NCBI GenBank assembly: GCA_030695285.1 | Contig: JAUYTF010000462.1 | Span: 1 to 12,226 of the forward strand | Length of the DNA stretch: 12,226 nt | Source: Eubacteriales bacterium | GTDB lineage: Bacteria; Bacillota; Clostridia; Christensenellales; CAG-138 | Direction of reading: 5' to 3' | Made by a program: the position numbers and the translations under genes | The notes under the pieces: model-generated | Databases searched by the model: none | The model's input: only the letters and a program-made list of their open reading frames with translations | Told to the model about the DNA's origin: nothing | Shown here: piece by piece, positions 6,626 through 12,226 of the stretch | How the letters are laid out: the number at the start of each line of letters is the position of its first letter | Numbering within the stretch: the stretch's first letter is position 1

Positions 6626-7369
6626 TTACTTGGGTTGTACGCTCTCCACCAGCGCGTCCAGCGCAACAAGGATCTCATGCGCCTCGCCCTGCATGGCGGC
6701 GGTCTCGCCGTCCACATAAGAGCCGATGGCATCCAACGTATCCTCTTCAAACGCGACTACGTTGTTGAGAATGCTCATGGTGCGAATGCCCCGCAGATGC
6801 CCGATCGTGTAGAGCGCGGCGGTCTCCATATCCGCGCCGAGCACACCGCGCCGCGACCAGTAGGCATCGATCTCCGCCTCCCGGTCGGTATAAAAGCTAT
6901 CGTGGCTGCGGGCGATGCCCGTGTGATAGCGATAGCCGCGCTCTTTTGCCGCAGAAACGCAGGCAAAGAGCAAGTTGCTGTCCGGCACGGCGGGAAAGAC
7001 CGGGTCGATATAGGTCTTGCTCGTGCCGTCGTCGCGCACCGCGCCGGAAACGAGAATCAGATCCCCGATCTTCACCTGCGGTTGAAGAGCGCCGCAGCTG
7101 CCGATGCGGATCATGTTTTTAACTCCGAGGTTATGGAGTTCCTCCACGGCGATTCCGGCGGAAGCTCCGCCGATGCCTGTGGACACTGCGAGCACTTTTA
7201 TGCCCTCGAAGCTTCCCACGAGGCTGCGGTACTCGCGGTTGTAGGCGAGCGCCTTTACATCGGTCAAAAACGACTGGATGCGGTCAAGCCGCGCGGGATC
7301 GCCCGGCAGCAGCGCGCAAAGGGCGCCGTGGTTATGATCGAGGCGGATATGCGGTTGCAGTTGCGGCAT
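6626..7369 (-). CDS. Nucleoside phosphorylase, uridine phosphorylase-like (PNP_UDP_1 family)
   Basis: A 247-residue enzyme that would split a nucleoside with phosphate to give base and ribose-1-phosphate. Landmarks are the phosphate-binding PGDP (22-25), Arg45 in NREYRS, STGIGGAS (63-70), RIGSCG with Arg88, and the ribose-binding DMET (180-183; EMES in E. coli Udp). A late segment ILNNVV stands where purine phosphorylase DeoD carries its catalytic Asp, which favours the uridine-type branch. However, by my alignment the E. coli Udp uracil-binding Gln166/Arg168 correspond to Arg163/Ala165 (SFYTDREAE), so uridine specificity is doubtful. The chosen start is ATG 7369-7367, nine bases after AAGGAG (7379-7384, - strand). 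A start at 7408 has no such site. Convergent with hydrolase 2, divergent from the sugar kinase. Confidence 0.9.
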   Translation of the reverse strand: MPQLQPHIRLDHNHGALCALLPGDPARLDRIQSFLTDVKALAYNREYRSLVGSFEGIKVLAVSTGIGGASAGIAVEELHNLGVKNMIRIGSCGALQPQVKIGDLILVSGAVRDDGTSKTYIDPVFPAVPDSNLLFACVSAAKERGYRYHTGIARSHDSFYTDREAEIDAYWSRRGVLGADMETAALYTIGHLRGIRTMSILNNVVAFEEDTLDAIGSYVDGETAAMQGEAHEILVALDALVESVQPK

Positions 7370-7378
7370 ATAAATTCG

Positions 7379-7384
7379 CTCCTT
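7379..7384 (-). promoter_or_regulatory. Ribosome binding site that fixes the phosphorylase start
   Basis: Read on the - strand, AAGGAG lies nine bases before the ATG at 7369. This favours the 247-residue protein (MPQLQPHIRLD...) over a version 13 residues longer starting at 7408. Confidence 0.7.
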
Positions 7385-7412
7385 ATCAGCAAAAGTGTGT
7401 TGGATCAAAATA

Positions 7413-7421
7413 TGCTAGAAT
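7413..7421 (+). promoter_or_regulatory. Extended -10 promoter for the sugar kinase gene
   Basis: TGCTAGAAT is a TGn extended element joined to TAGAAT, which matches the -10 consensus at five of six positions. Transcription would start near 7428. That places the ATG at 7420 before the transcript and leaves the TTG at 7477 as the usable start. No good -35 is visible at the right distance, which is acceptable for an extended -10 promoter. Confidence 0.5.
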
Positions 7422-7432
7422 GATACAGATTC

Positions 7433-7441
7433 ATTTTACCA
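7433..7441 (-). promoter_or_regulatory. Extended -10 promoter for the nucleoside phosphorylase gene
   Basis: On the - strand the bases read TGGTAAAAT, a TGn extended element joined to TAAAAT (five of six to consensus). Transcription would start near 7426, leaving a leader of about 57 bases. The element lies only 11 bases from the opposing -10 of the kinase promoter, so RNA polymerase could not occupy both at once. Confidence 0.45.
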
Positions 7442-7463
7442 TACGCGCAATCGAAAACGAAAC

Positions 7464-7468
7464 GGAGG
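7464..7468 (+). promoter_or_regulatory. Ribosome binding site that fixes a TTG start for the kinase
   Basis: GGAGG lies eight bases before TTG 7477-7479. The protein from there begins (M)ARILNFGSLNLD, the usual N-terminal strand of ribokinases. The upstream ATG at 7420 has no ribosome binding site and overlaps the promoter. Confidence 0.75.
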
Positions 7469-7476
7469 CAAAAACA

Positions 7477-8406
7477 TTGGCCAGAATCCTCAATTTCGGC
7501 TCACTCAATCTCGATCAGGTCTATCGCGTGGACGCGTTTGTTCAGCCCGGAGAAACGAAGTCCAGCCTGTCACTCGCGACGCATTGCGGCGGCAAAGGAC
7601 TCAATCAGTCCGTCGCCGCATCCCGCGCGGGGGCAGAGGTTTGGCACGCGGGGTTGATCGGCTCGGACGGCGACATGCTCTTTGACAAACTCCACGAAAA
7701 CGGGGTGAATCTTTCGCTCTTGGAGCGCGCAAGCGGCGTTTCCGGCCACGCGATCATTCAGGTGGATAACAACGGGCAGAATTGCATCCTGCTCTACGGC
7801 GGCACCAATCAGCAGCTGACGGAAGCGTATATCGACCGCGCGCTGGCGGCCTTTGGCAGCGAAGGTCTGGTGCTCGTGCAAAACGAGACCAATCTCGTGG
7901 GCTCGATCATCGAGAAAGCGCATAATCGCGGCTTACAGGTTGCGATCAACGCCGCGCCAATGGACGAAAAGGTGTTTACCTATCCGCTGGAGCTGATCGA
8001 CTGGCTGATCGTCAACGAGATTGAGGGCGCGGCGATTGCCAAATGTGAGCTGGAGGTGGATATCCTGCCGAAGCTTGGAAATCTTTATCCGAAGATGAAC
8101 GTACTGCTCACGCTCGGCAAACGGGGAGCCGTCTGCGCGCGCGGAGGGGAACAGGCGAAGATCGGCATCTATACCGTCAAGGTGGTGGATACCACGGCGG
8201 CGGGGGATACCTTCCTTGGCTACTTCCTCACCGAAGCGCTGGATGACAAGCGCCTGAAGGATGCGCTCGCGTTGGCCACCGCCGCGTCTTCAATCTGCGT
8301 TGGGGTGATGGGAGCGGCGGACTCGGTGCCGATGCGGGCGGATGTGCTTGCGGCAATCGAGCACGGCTCGCTCGGCAAACTCGGCGAGTGGGGTGGCTGG
8401 CGATGA
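7477..8406 (+). CDS. PfkB family carbohydrate kinase, ribokinase-like
   Basis: A 309-residue cytoplasmic kinase of the ribokinase/PfkB family that probably phosphorylates ribose released by the two nucleoside hydrolases. It starts with FGSLNLDQVYRVD (7-19), the family's N-terminal substrate strand, and has the GGKG motif at 38-41 with Asn43. Near the C-terminus it has DTTAAGDTF (238-246), holding the anion hole and the catalytic base Asp244. Length fits ribokinase. The start is an unusual TTG supported by GGAGG at 7464-7468. The stop overlaps the next start as ATGA (8403-8406). A nucleoside kinase or another sugar kinase is possible, because PfkB members are hard to separate by motif; ribokinase is favoured by context. 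Confidence 0.88.
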   Translation: MARILNFGSLNLDQVYRVDAFVQPGETKSSLSLATHCGGKGLNQSVAASRAGAEVWHAGLIGSDGDMLFDKLHENGVNLSLLERASGVSGHAIIQVDNNGQNCILLYGGTNQQLTEAYIDRALAAFGSEGLVLVQNETNLVGSIIEKAHNRGLQVAINAAPMDEKVFTYPLELIDWLIVNEIEGAAIAKCELEVDILPKLGNLYPKMNVLLTLGKRGAVCARGGEQAKIGIYTVKVVDTTAAGDTFLGYFLTEALDDKRLKDALALATAASSICVGVMGAADSVPMRADVLAAIEHGSLGKLGEWGGWR

Positions 8407-8996
8407 CGAACGCACTCTACATCGATTGCTGCATTCGCGGCGAACAGAGCCGCACCAAACAGCTCGCGGAAGCGTTCCTCACGGCGTATGGCGCGCGGGA
8501 AAGCATACAGATTGAGCGGCTGACGCTCATGGACGAGCCAATCGTTCCGTTACAGAACGGCTTCTTCTGGCAGCGGGAAAAGCTGCTCGAACACGGAGAG
8601 CTCGATCATCCGCGCTTTCGCTATGCGCACCAGTTTCAGCAGGCGGAGCGGATCATCATCGCTGCGCCCTTCTGGGACCTGAACTTTCCCGCGCTATTGA
8701 AGATCTACATCGAAAACGTCAACGTGCAGGGGATTACGTTTGACTGCAACGAGCAAAACGGCTGCTTTGGTGTCTGCCGTGCGGAAAAGATACTGTTTTT
8801 GACCACGCGTGGCGGACTAATGGAGGGAAGCGCGATGGACAACGGCACGAAATACTTGGGCGATATGGCGAAGTTTTTCGGCATAGCACGGTTTGAATAC
8901 ATCGCGGCGGACGGCCTCGACTTGGGTCTGGAGCCGGTGGAAATGATTCTTGGTCGCGCTTTCGCACACGCATTAGAGACGGCAAAGACGTTTTGA
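8403..8996 (+). CDS. Flavodoxin-fold NAD(P)H-dependent oxidoreductase (AzoR/NQO-like)
   Basis: A 197-residue protein of the flavodoxin-like quinone reductase/azoreductase family, expected to bind FMN and carry out two-electron reduction with NAD(P)H. The phosphate-binding loop region is GEQSRTKQLAEAF (13-25). The flavin-side motif APFWDLNFPALLKIYIENV starts at residue 88 (AzoR has APMYNFNIS). TTRGG is at 134-138, the counterpart of AzoR SSRGG. ATG 8403 overlaps the kinase stop as ATGA, implying translational coupling. An in-frame start at 8388 lies inside the kinase and is less likely. Its physiological substrate is unknown. Tight coupling to a sugar kinase is not an obvious pairing. Confidence 0.85.
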   Translation: MTNALYIDCCIRGEQSRTKQLAEAFLTAYGARESIQIERLTLMDEPIVPLQNGFFWQREKLLEHGELDHPRFRYAHQFQQAERIIIAAPFWDLNFPALLKIYIENVNVQGITFDCNEQNGCFGVCRAEKILFLTTRGGLMEGSAMDNGTKYLGDMAKFFGIARFEYIAADGLDLGLEPVEMILGRAFAHALETAKTF

Positions 8997-9057
8997 TATT
9001 CTTACAAGCACGAAAAAAATGGCTATTTTGGCCTTTGCATCATAGAAACGGAGACAT

Positions 9058-10128
9058 ATGAAAGCGGTTATTTACGAGAATAAAGGCTCGGTGCGCCTCG
9101 TCGAGAAGCCCATGCCGACCATATTGGAGCCGCGGGACGCGATTGTGAAGGTCATGCGCGCGTCTATCTGCTCGAGCGATCTGCACATTCGAAATGGCGG
9201 GGTTCCCCGCGCGAAAGAGGGCGTGGTGCTGGGGCACGAGTTCGCGGGGGAAATCGTGGAGACAGGCGTGGGCGTGAGAAAATTCTCCGTGGGAGATCGT
9301 GTGGCGGTCAACGTCGAGAGCTTTTGCGGCGAATGCTTCTTTTGCCGCCGGGGATTTGTCAACAACTGCATCGAGGGCGGCTGGGAGCTCGGCTGCCGCA
9401 TCGACGGCGGTCAGGCGGAGTATGTTCGCGTGCCGACGGCGGATATGAGCTGCACGCGCATTCCGGATGCGATCTCCTATGAGCAGGCGCTGTTCGTCGG
9501 CGACGTGCTGGCGACGGGCTACTGGGCGGCGGGAATTGGCGAGATAAAACCCGCGGACGTTGTGCTCGTGCTCGGCGCAGGACCCACGGGACTGACAACG
9601 ATGATGTCCGCGCGGCTGTTTGGCCCCGCCGTCATCGTCGCGGTGGATGTCAACGACGCGCGTTTATCCCTCGCCAAAGAGTGGGGCTTGTGCGACGTCA
9701 CGGTGAATCCGAACCGTGAGGCTGTAGTCGAAGTCGTGCGCGCGCTGACCTGTGGGCGCGGGGCAGATGTCGTGTTCGAGGTTGCGGGATCTGGCAATAC
9801 ATTTGAGCTTAGTTGGCAGGCGGCGCGCCCCAACGCGATCGTGGTCGTCGTCGCGCTCTATGAAGAAGCGCAGACACTGCCGCTCAATAGGATGTACGGC
9901 AAGAACCTGACGTTTAAGACCGGCGGTGTGGATGCAAGCAAGTGCTCCGAAATCATGCGCCTCATCGAGGCGGGACGGCTGGACACGAATCTGATGATCA
10001 CGCACCGCGCGCCGCTCAACGACATCATGCAAGGCTACGATATTTTCGCAAACCAGAAGGACGGCTGTATCAAGTGGGTGGTCACGCCCTTTGAGCCGGA
10101 GCAGCCTGTTGGTATTGAGCAGTTTTAA
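9058..10128 (+). CDS. Zinc-dependent medium-chain alcohol dehydrogenase (MDR family)
   Basis: A 356-residue NAD(P)-dependent dehydrogenase of the threonine dehydrogenase/sorbitol dehydrogenase-like group. Catalytic zinc ligands are Cys38 (ASICSSDLH), His60-Glu61 (LGHE) and probably Asp149 (GDVLATGY). The structural zinc site is complete: Cys90, Cys93, Cys96 and Cys104. The Rossmann motif is GAGPTG (173-178), followed by the VAVDVND strand end, whose acidic residue favours NAD over NADP. The start MKAVIYE is canonical, although GGAG (9050-9053) is only four bases before the ATG. It follows the flavoprotein gene by 61 bases with no terminator seen. Substrate unknown; an alcohol or sugar-alcohol group derived from the imported compound is a guess. 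Confidence 0.92.
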   Translation: MKAVIYENKGSVRLVEKPMPTILEPRDAIVKVMRASICSSDLHIRNGGVPRAKEGVVLGHEFAGEIVETGVGVRKFSVGDRVAVNVESFCGECFFCRRGFVNNCIEGGWELGCRIDGGQAEYVRVPTADMSCTRIPDAISYEQALFVGDVLATGYWAAGIGEIKPADVVLVLGAGPTGLTTMMSARLFGPAVIVAVDVNDARLSLAKEWGLCDVTVNPNREAVVEVVRALTCGRGADVVFEVAGSGNTFELSWQAARPNAIVVVVALYEEAQTLPLNRMYGKNLTFKTGGVDASKCSEIMRLIEAGRLDTNLMITHRAPLNDIMQGYDIFANQKDGCIKWVVTPFEPEQPVGIEQF

Positions 10129-10185
10129 AAAAACAGGGAAAAGCAAGAGCAACCCATTCTGGCTGAGCCATTTTAAACCAAACGC

Positions 10186-10191
10186 GAGGAG
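10186..10191 (+). promoter_or_regulatory. Ribosome binding site for the amidohydrolase
   Basis: GAGGAG lies eight bases before ATG 10200 and five before an in-frame GTG at 10197. The ATG has the better spacing and codon. The two choices differ by one residue. Confidence 0.6.
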
Positions 10192-10199
10192 AAAATGTG

Positions 10200-11399
10200 A
10201 TGTTTGACCCCGAAGTGTGCGCAATCGAATCCGACCTCATCGCCTGGCGCAGGCACATGCACCAGCACCCGGAGGTGTCGTTTGCAGAAGCGCTCACGAC
10301 ACTCTTTCTGGAGGGGTTGTTGCGTTCATTTGGGGTGGACGAGATCACCCGACCGACGAAAACGGGCTTGATCGCGCATATCTACGGCGAAAAAGCGGGC
10401 AAACCCGCCGTCGTCGCTTTCCGCGCGGATATCGACGCGCTGCCGATACAGGAGGAAAACGATCTTCCGTATTGCTCCGCGAACGCGGGCGTGATGCATG
10501 CCTGCGGGCACGACGGTCACGCCGCGATGCTACTCGCCCTCGCACGGCTACTCTGCCAGAACCGCGAGAGTTTTTGCGGCGAGGCGCGGCTGATCTTTCA
10601 GCACGCGGAAGAGCTGCCGCCCGGCGGCGCCATCGAGCTTGTCCGCGCGGGCGCGCTCGCGGGCGCGGAGGCGGCGCTTGGGCTGCATCTTTCCAGCAAT
10701 TTTGACACGGGTGCGTTCGGGATCAAGAGCGGCGTGCTGACCTCCAACGTAGACCGCTTTACGGTCACGGTCACGGGGCGCGGCGGACACTGCGCTTTTC
10801 CGGAGCAGTGCGCCGATCCGCTGCTGGCTGCGAGCGAAATGGTGCTTTCGCTGCAGAGCATCGTTTCTCGTCGCGTTCCCGCGCAGGAGCCCGCGGTGCT
10901 CTCCGTCTGCGAGTTTCACGCGGGTACGGCCTACAACATCATTCCATCAGAGGCAATGCTAAACGCCTCCGTGCGCTCTTTTGGCGAAGAGACGCGGGCA
11001 TTGATCGAGCGAGAGGCGCGCAACATCTGTAAGAGCATCGCTATCGCACACGGCTGCACGGCGCAGCTCGAATGGCACGGCGGTTACCCCAGCGTGGTGA
11101 ACGAGCCAAAGCTCACCGCCGAGGCGGAGCGCGTGATTGCCGCACGCTTTGGAGAGGCGCAGATGCAGCCCATCGGCGTGATCATGCCGGGTGAGGATTT
11201 TTCCTATATGCTCAACGGCAGGCCGGGCTTCTTCGTTGAACTCGGCACGCGAAACCCCGCGCTGCAAACAGATGCGCCGCATCACAACCCGCGCTATCGC
11301 ATGGATGAAGCCGCGCTGCTCTATGGTGTGCAGTATCAGTATGACTTCGCCCGCGCGCTGCTGGACGGCACACGGCGCTCTTGGGAGGGACAGGCGTGA
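10200..11399 (+). CDS. M20D family amidohydrolase (hippurate hydrolase/N-acyl-amino-acid hydrolase-like)
   Basis: A 399-residue metal-dependent amidohydrolase of peptidase family M20, subfamily D. It has RRHMHQHPE (17-25), FRADIDALPI (74-83) and MHACGHDGH (99-107), where Cys102 and His104 are metal ligands. The HAEE pair with catalytic Glu137 and metal-binding Glu138 follows. His163 (LGLH) and the C-terminal HHNPRY motif complete the site. The middle third is the lid domain (RFTVTVTGRGGHCAFPE onward). Relatives cleave N-acyl or N-aroyl amides of amino acids and similar small amides in the cytoplasm. The gene lies 71 bases after the dehydrogenase and its stop overlaps the next start as GTGA. 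Beside a nucleoside importer, an acylated nucleoside or base is a possible substrate; this is inference only. Confidence 0.93.
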   Translation: MFDPEVCAIESDLIAWRRHMHQHPEVSFAEALTTLFLEGLLRSFGVDEITRPTKTGLIAHIYGEKAGKPAVVAFRADIDALPIQEENDLPYCSANAGVMHACGHDGHAAMLLALARLLCQNRESFCGEARLIFQHAEELPPGGAIELVRAGALAGAEAALGLHLSSNFDTGAFGIKSGVLTSNVDRFTVTVTGRGGHCAFPEQCADPLLAASEMVLSLQSIVSRRVPAQEPAVLSVCEFHAGTAYNIIPSEAMLNASVRSFGEETRALIEREARNICKSIAIAHGCTAQLEWHGGYPSVVNEPKLTAEAERVIAARFGEAQMQPIGVIMPGEDFSYMLNGRPGFFVELGTRNPALQTDAPHHNPRYRMDEAALLYGVQYQYDFARALLDGTRRSWEGQA

Positions 11400-12205
11400 A
11401 ACTGACGGTTTTGGTGGACAACCACACGTATATCGACCGCTACTTTCTCGGCGAGCCGGGGGTATGCTATCTCATCGAGGACGGAGATCGCGTGATTCTG
11501 TTCGATGTCGGATATTCGGATGTTTTTATCGAGAACGCTGCGCGGATGGGGATTGATCTATCTCGCGTGACGGATATCGTGCTCTCTCACGGGCACAACG
11601 ATCACACGGGCGGCCTTCCCGCATTTTTTGCGCGGTGTACGCAAAGCGTGCGCGTCTTTACGCACCCGAATGCGCTGTTGCCAAAGCGGCATGACGGGCT
11701 CTCCATCAGCTGCCCGCTCTCGCTTGCGCAGCTGCAAGACCGCGCAAGTGTGCGGCTGGTCATCAAGCCCTGCGCTGTGAGCGAGCAAGTGACACTGCTG
11801 GGCGAGATCCCGCGCGTCTATCCCTTTGAGCAGAATCGCGTAATCGGGGAGGCGTCTTCCGCCTGCGGCTGCTGCTGGCAGGAAGATGCGCTGATGGACG
11901 ACACATCCCTCGCGCTCACGCTGCCGGACGGCGTGTTTGTTGTCACCGGCTGCGCGCATGCGGGAATCTGTAACACCGTGGCGTACGCAAAGCAGATTTC
12001 GGCAAGTGAGCGCGTAGCGGGCGTGCTCGGCGGGTTTCATTTGTTTGAAGCAGGAGACGCGCTGGAGGAGACGATCTTAACCCTCCGCCAGCTCGGCGCG
12101 GAGCGGGTTTATCCCGCGCACTGCACAAGCCTCGCGGTCAAAAGCGCGTTTTATGGTGTGATGGAGACGGTGGAGGTCGGTGTGGGGCTGACGCTGGCGT
12201 GGTGA
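11396..12205 (+). CDS. Metallo-beta-lactamase-fold hydrolase, DHPPS/ribofuranosylaminobenzene 5'-phosphate synthase-like
   Basis: A 269-residue MBL-fold protein starting at GTG 11396, which overlaps the amidohydrolase stop (GTGA), with GGGAGGG (11383-11389) six bases before. Metal ligands are in SHGHNDHTGGL (His65, His67, Asp69, His70). Later motifs are TGCAHAGICN, GGFHL and PAHCT. The TGC-H-GI-N block is characteristic of the family named after archaeal 7,8-dihydropterin-6-methyl-4-(ribofuranosyl)aminobenzene 5'-phosphate synthase, which has many bacterial members of unknown function. The pair CGCC near residue 160 is an unusual cysteine cluster. Bacteria do not make methanopterin as a rule, so that exact activity should not be transferred. 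Together with M20D it forms a coupled two-gene unit. The frame closes 21 bases before the window ends. Confidence 0.87.
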   Translation: MKLTVLVDNHTYIDRYFLGEPGVCYLIEDGDRVILFDVGYSDVFIENAARMGIDLSRVTDIVLSHGHNDHTGGLPAFFARCTQSVRVFTHPNALLPKRHDGLSISCPLSLAQLQDRASVRLVIKPCAVSEQVTLLGEIPRVYPFEQNRVIGEASSACGCCWQEDALMDDTSLALTLPDGVFVVTGCAHAGICNTVAYAKQISASERVAGVLGGFHLFEAGDALEETILTLRQLGAERVYPAHCTSLAVKSAFYGVMETVEVGVGLTLAW

Positions 12206-12226
12206 GTACGCATTGCGTCTGCAGCA

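Noticed and set aside
6635..7423. 262-codon open frame on the + strand opposite the phosphorylase
   Set aside because: The - strand frame carries all nucleoside phosphorylase motifs and a good ribosome binding site; the + strand frame has none.
8993..9029. Possible promoter before the dehydrogenase (TTGATA at 8993)
   Set aside because: The -35-like hexamer is good, but at 17-18 bases downstream there is only AAAATG or AAATGG; the nearer match TATTTT (9024-9029) is 25 bases away.
1..12226. Mobile elements, CRISPR arrays, tRNA or rRNA genes, phage genes
   Set aside because: No transposase, integrase, regularly spaced repeat, RNA gene or phage-like gene was recognised; all long genes are metabolic or transport.

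Overview
The window carries a nucleoside uptake and catabolism locus from a GC-rich bacterium. AGGAGG-type ribosome binding sites, tight ATGA and GTGA gene overlaps, a BMP-family (NupNOPQ-like) nucleoside ABC transporter and a short GC-rich palindromic repeat suggest a member of the Bacillota, probably an uncultured clostridial lineage. This placement is an inference from style and gene content; no rRNA or other marker gene is present. No mobile element, CRISPR array, tRNA or rRNA was seen.

Left block (1-6529, + strand): the 3' part of a BMP/PnrA-type substrate-binding protein is followed by a stem-loop and a leader of about 300 bases. Then comes a tightly packed run: twin-domain ABC ATPase, two RbsC/BPD_transp_2-type permeases, a 17-codon mini-ORF that overlaps the gene on each side by ATGA, and two tandem paralogous nucleoside hydrolases. 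Together these would bind and import nucleosides and split them into base and ribose. The block ends at a bidirectional terminator (6536-6566).

Middle block (6626-8996): a nucleoside phosphorylase on the - strand runs towards that terminator. It is divergent from a ribokinase-like PfkB sugar kinase, which starts at TTG. The two genes share a very compact intergenic region with two back-to-back extended -10 promoters. The kinase overlaps a flavodoxin-fold NAD(P)H oxidoreductase. Ribose freed by the hydrolases could be trapped by the kinase, while the phosphorylase gives ribose-1-phosphate directly.

Right block (9058-12205, + strand): a zinc-dependent medium-chain dehydrogenase, an M20D amidohydrolase and a metallo-beta-lactamase-fold protein of the DHPPS (ribofuranosylaminobenzene 5'-phosphate synthase-like) type; the last two overlap by GTGA. 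Their link to nucleosides is not proven. An amidohydrolase, two redox enzymes and a metallohydrolase beside a nucleoside importer would fit catabolism of a modified or acylated nucleoside, and this is the most interesting open question here. The most unusual structural points are the ATGA-bracketed mini-ORF at 4598-4651, the phosphorylase's apparent loss of the uracil-binding Gln/Arg pair, the compact divergent promoter, and the repeats in the transporter leader.
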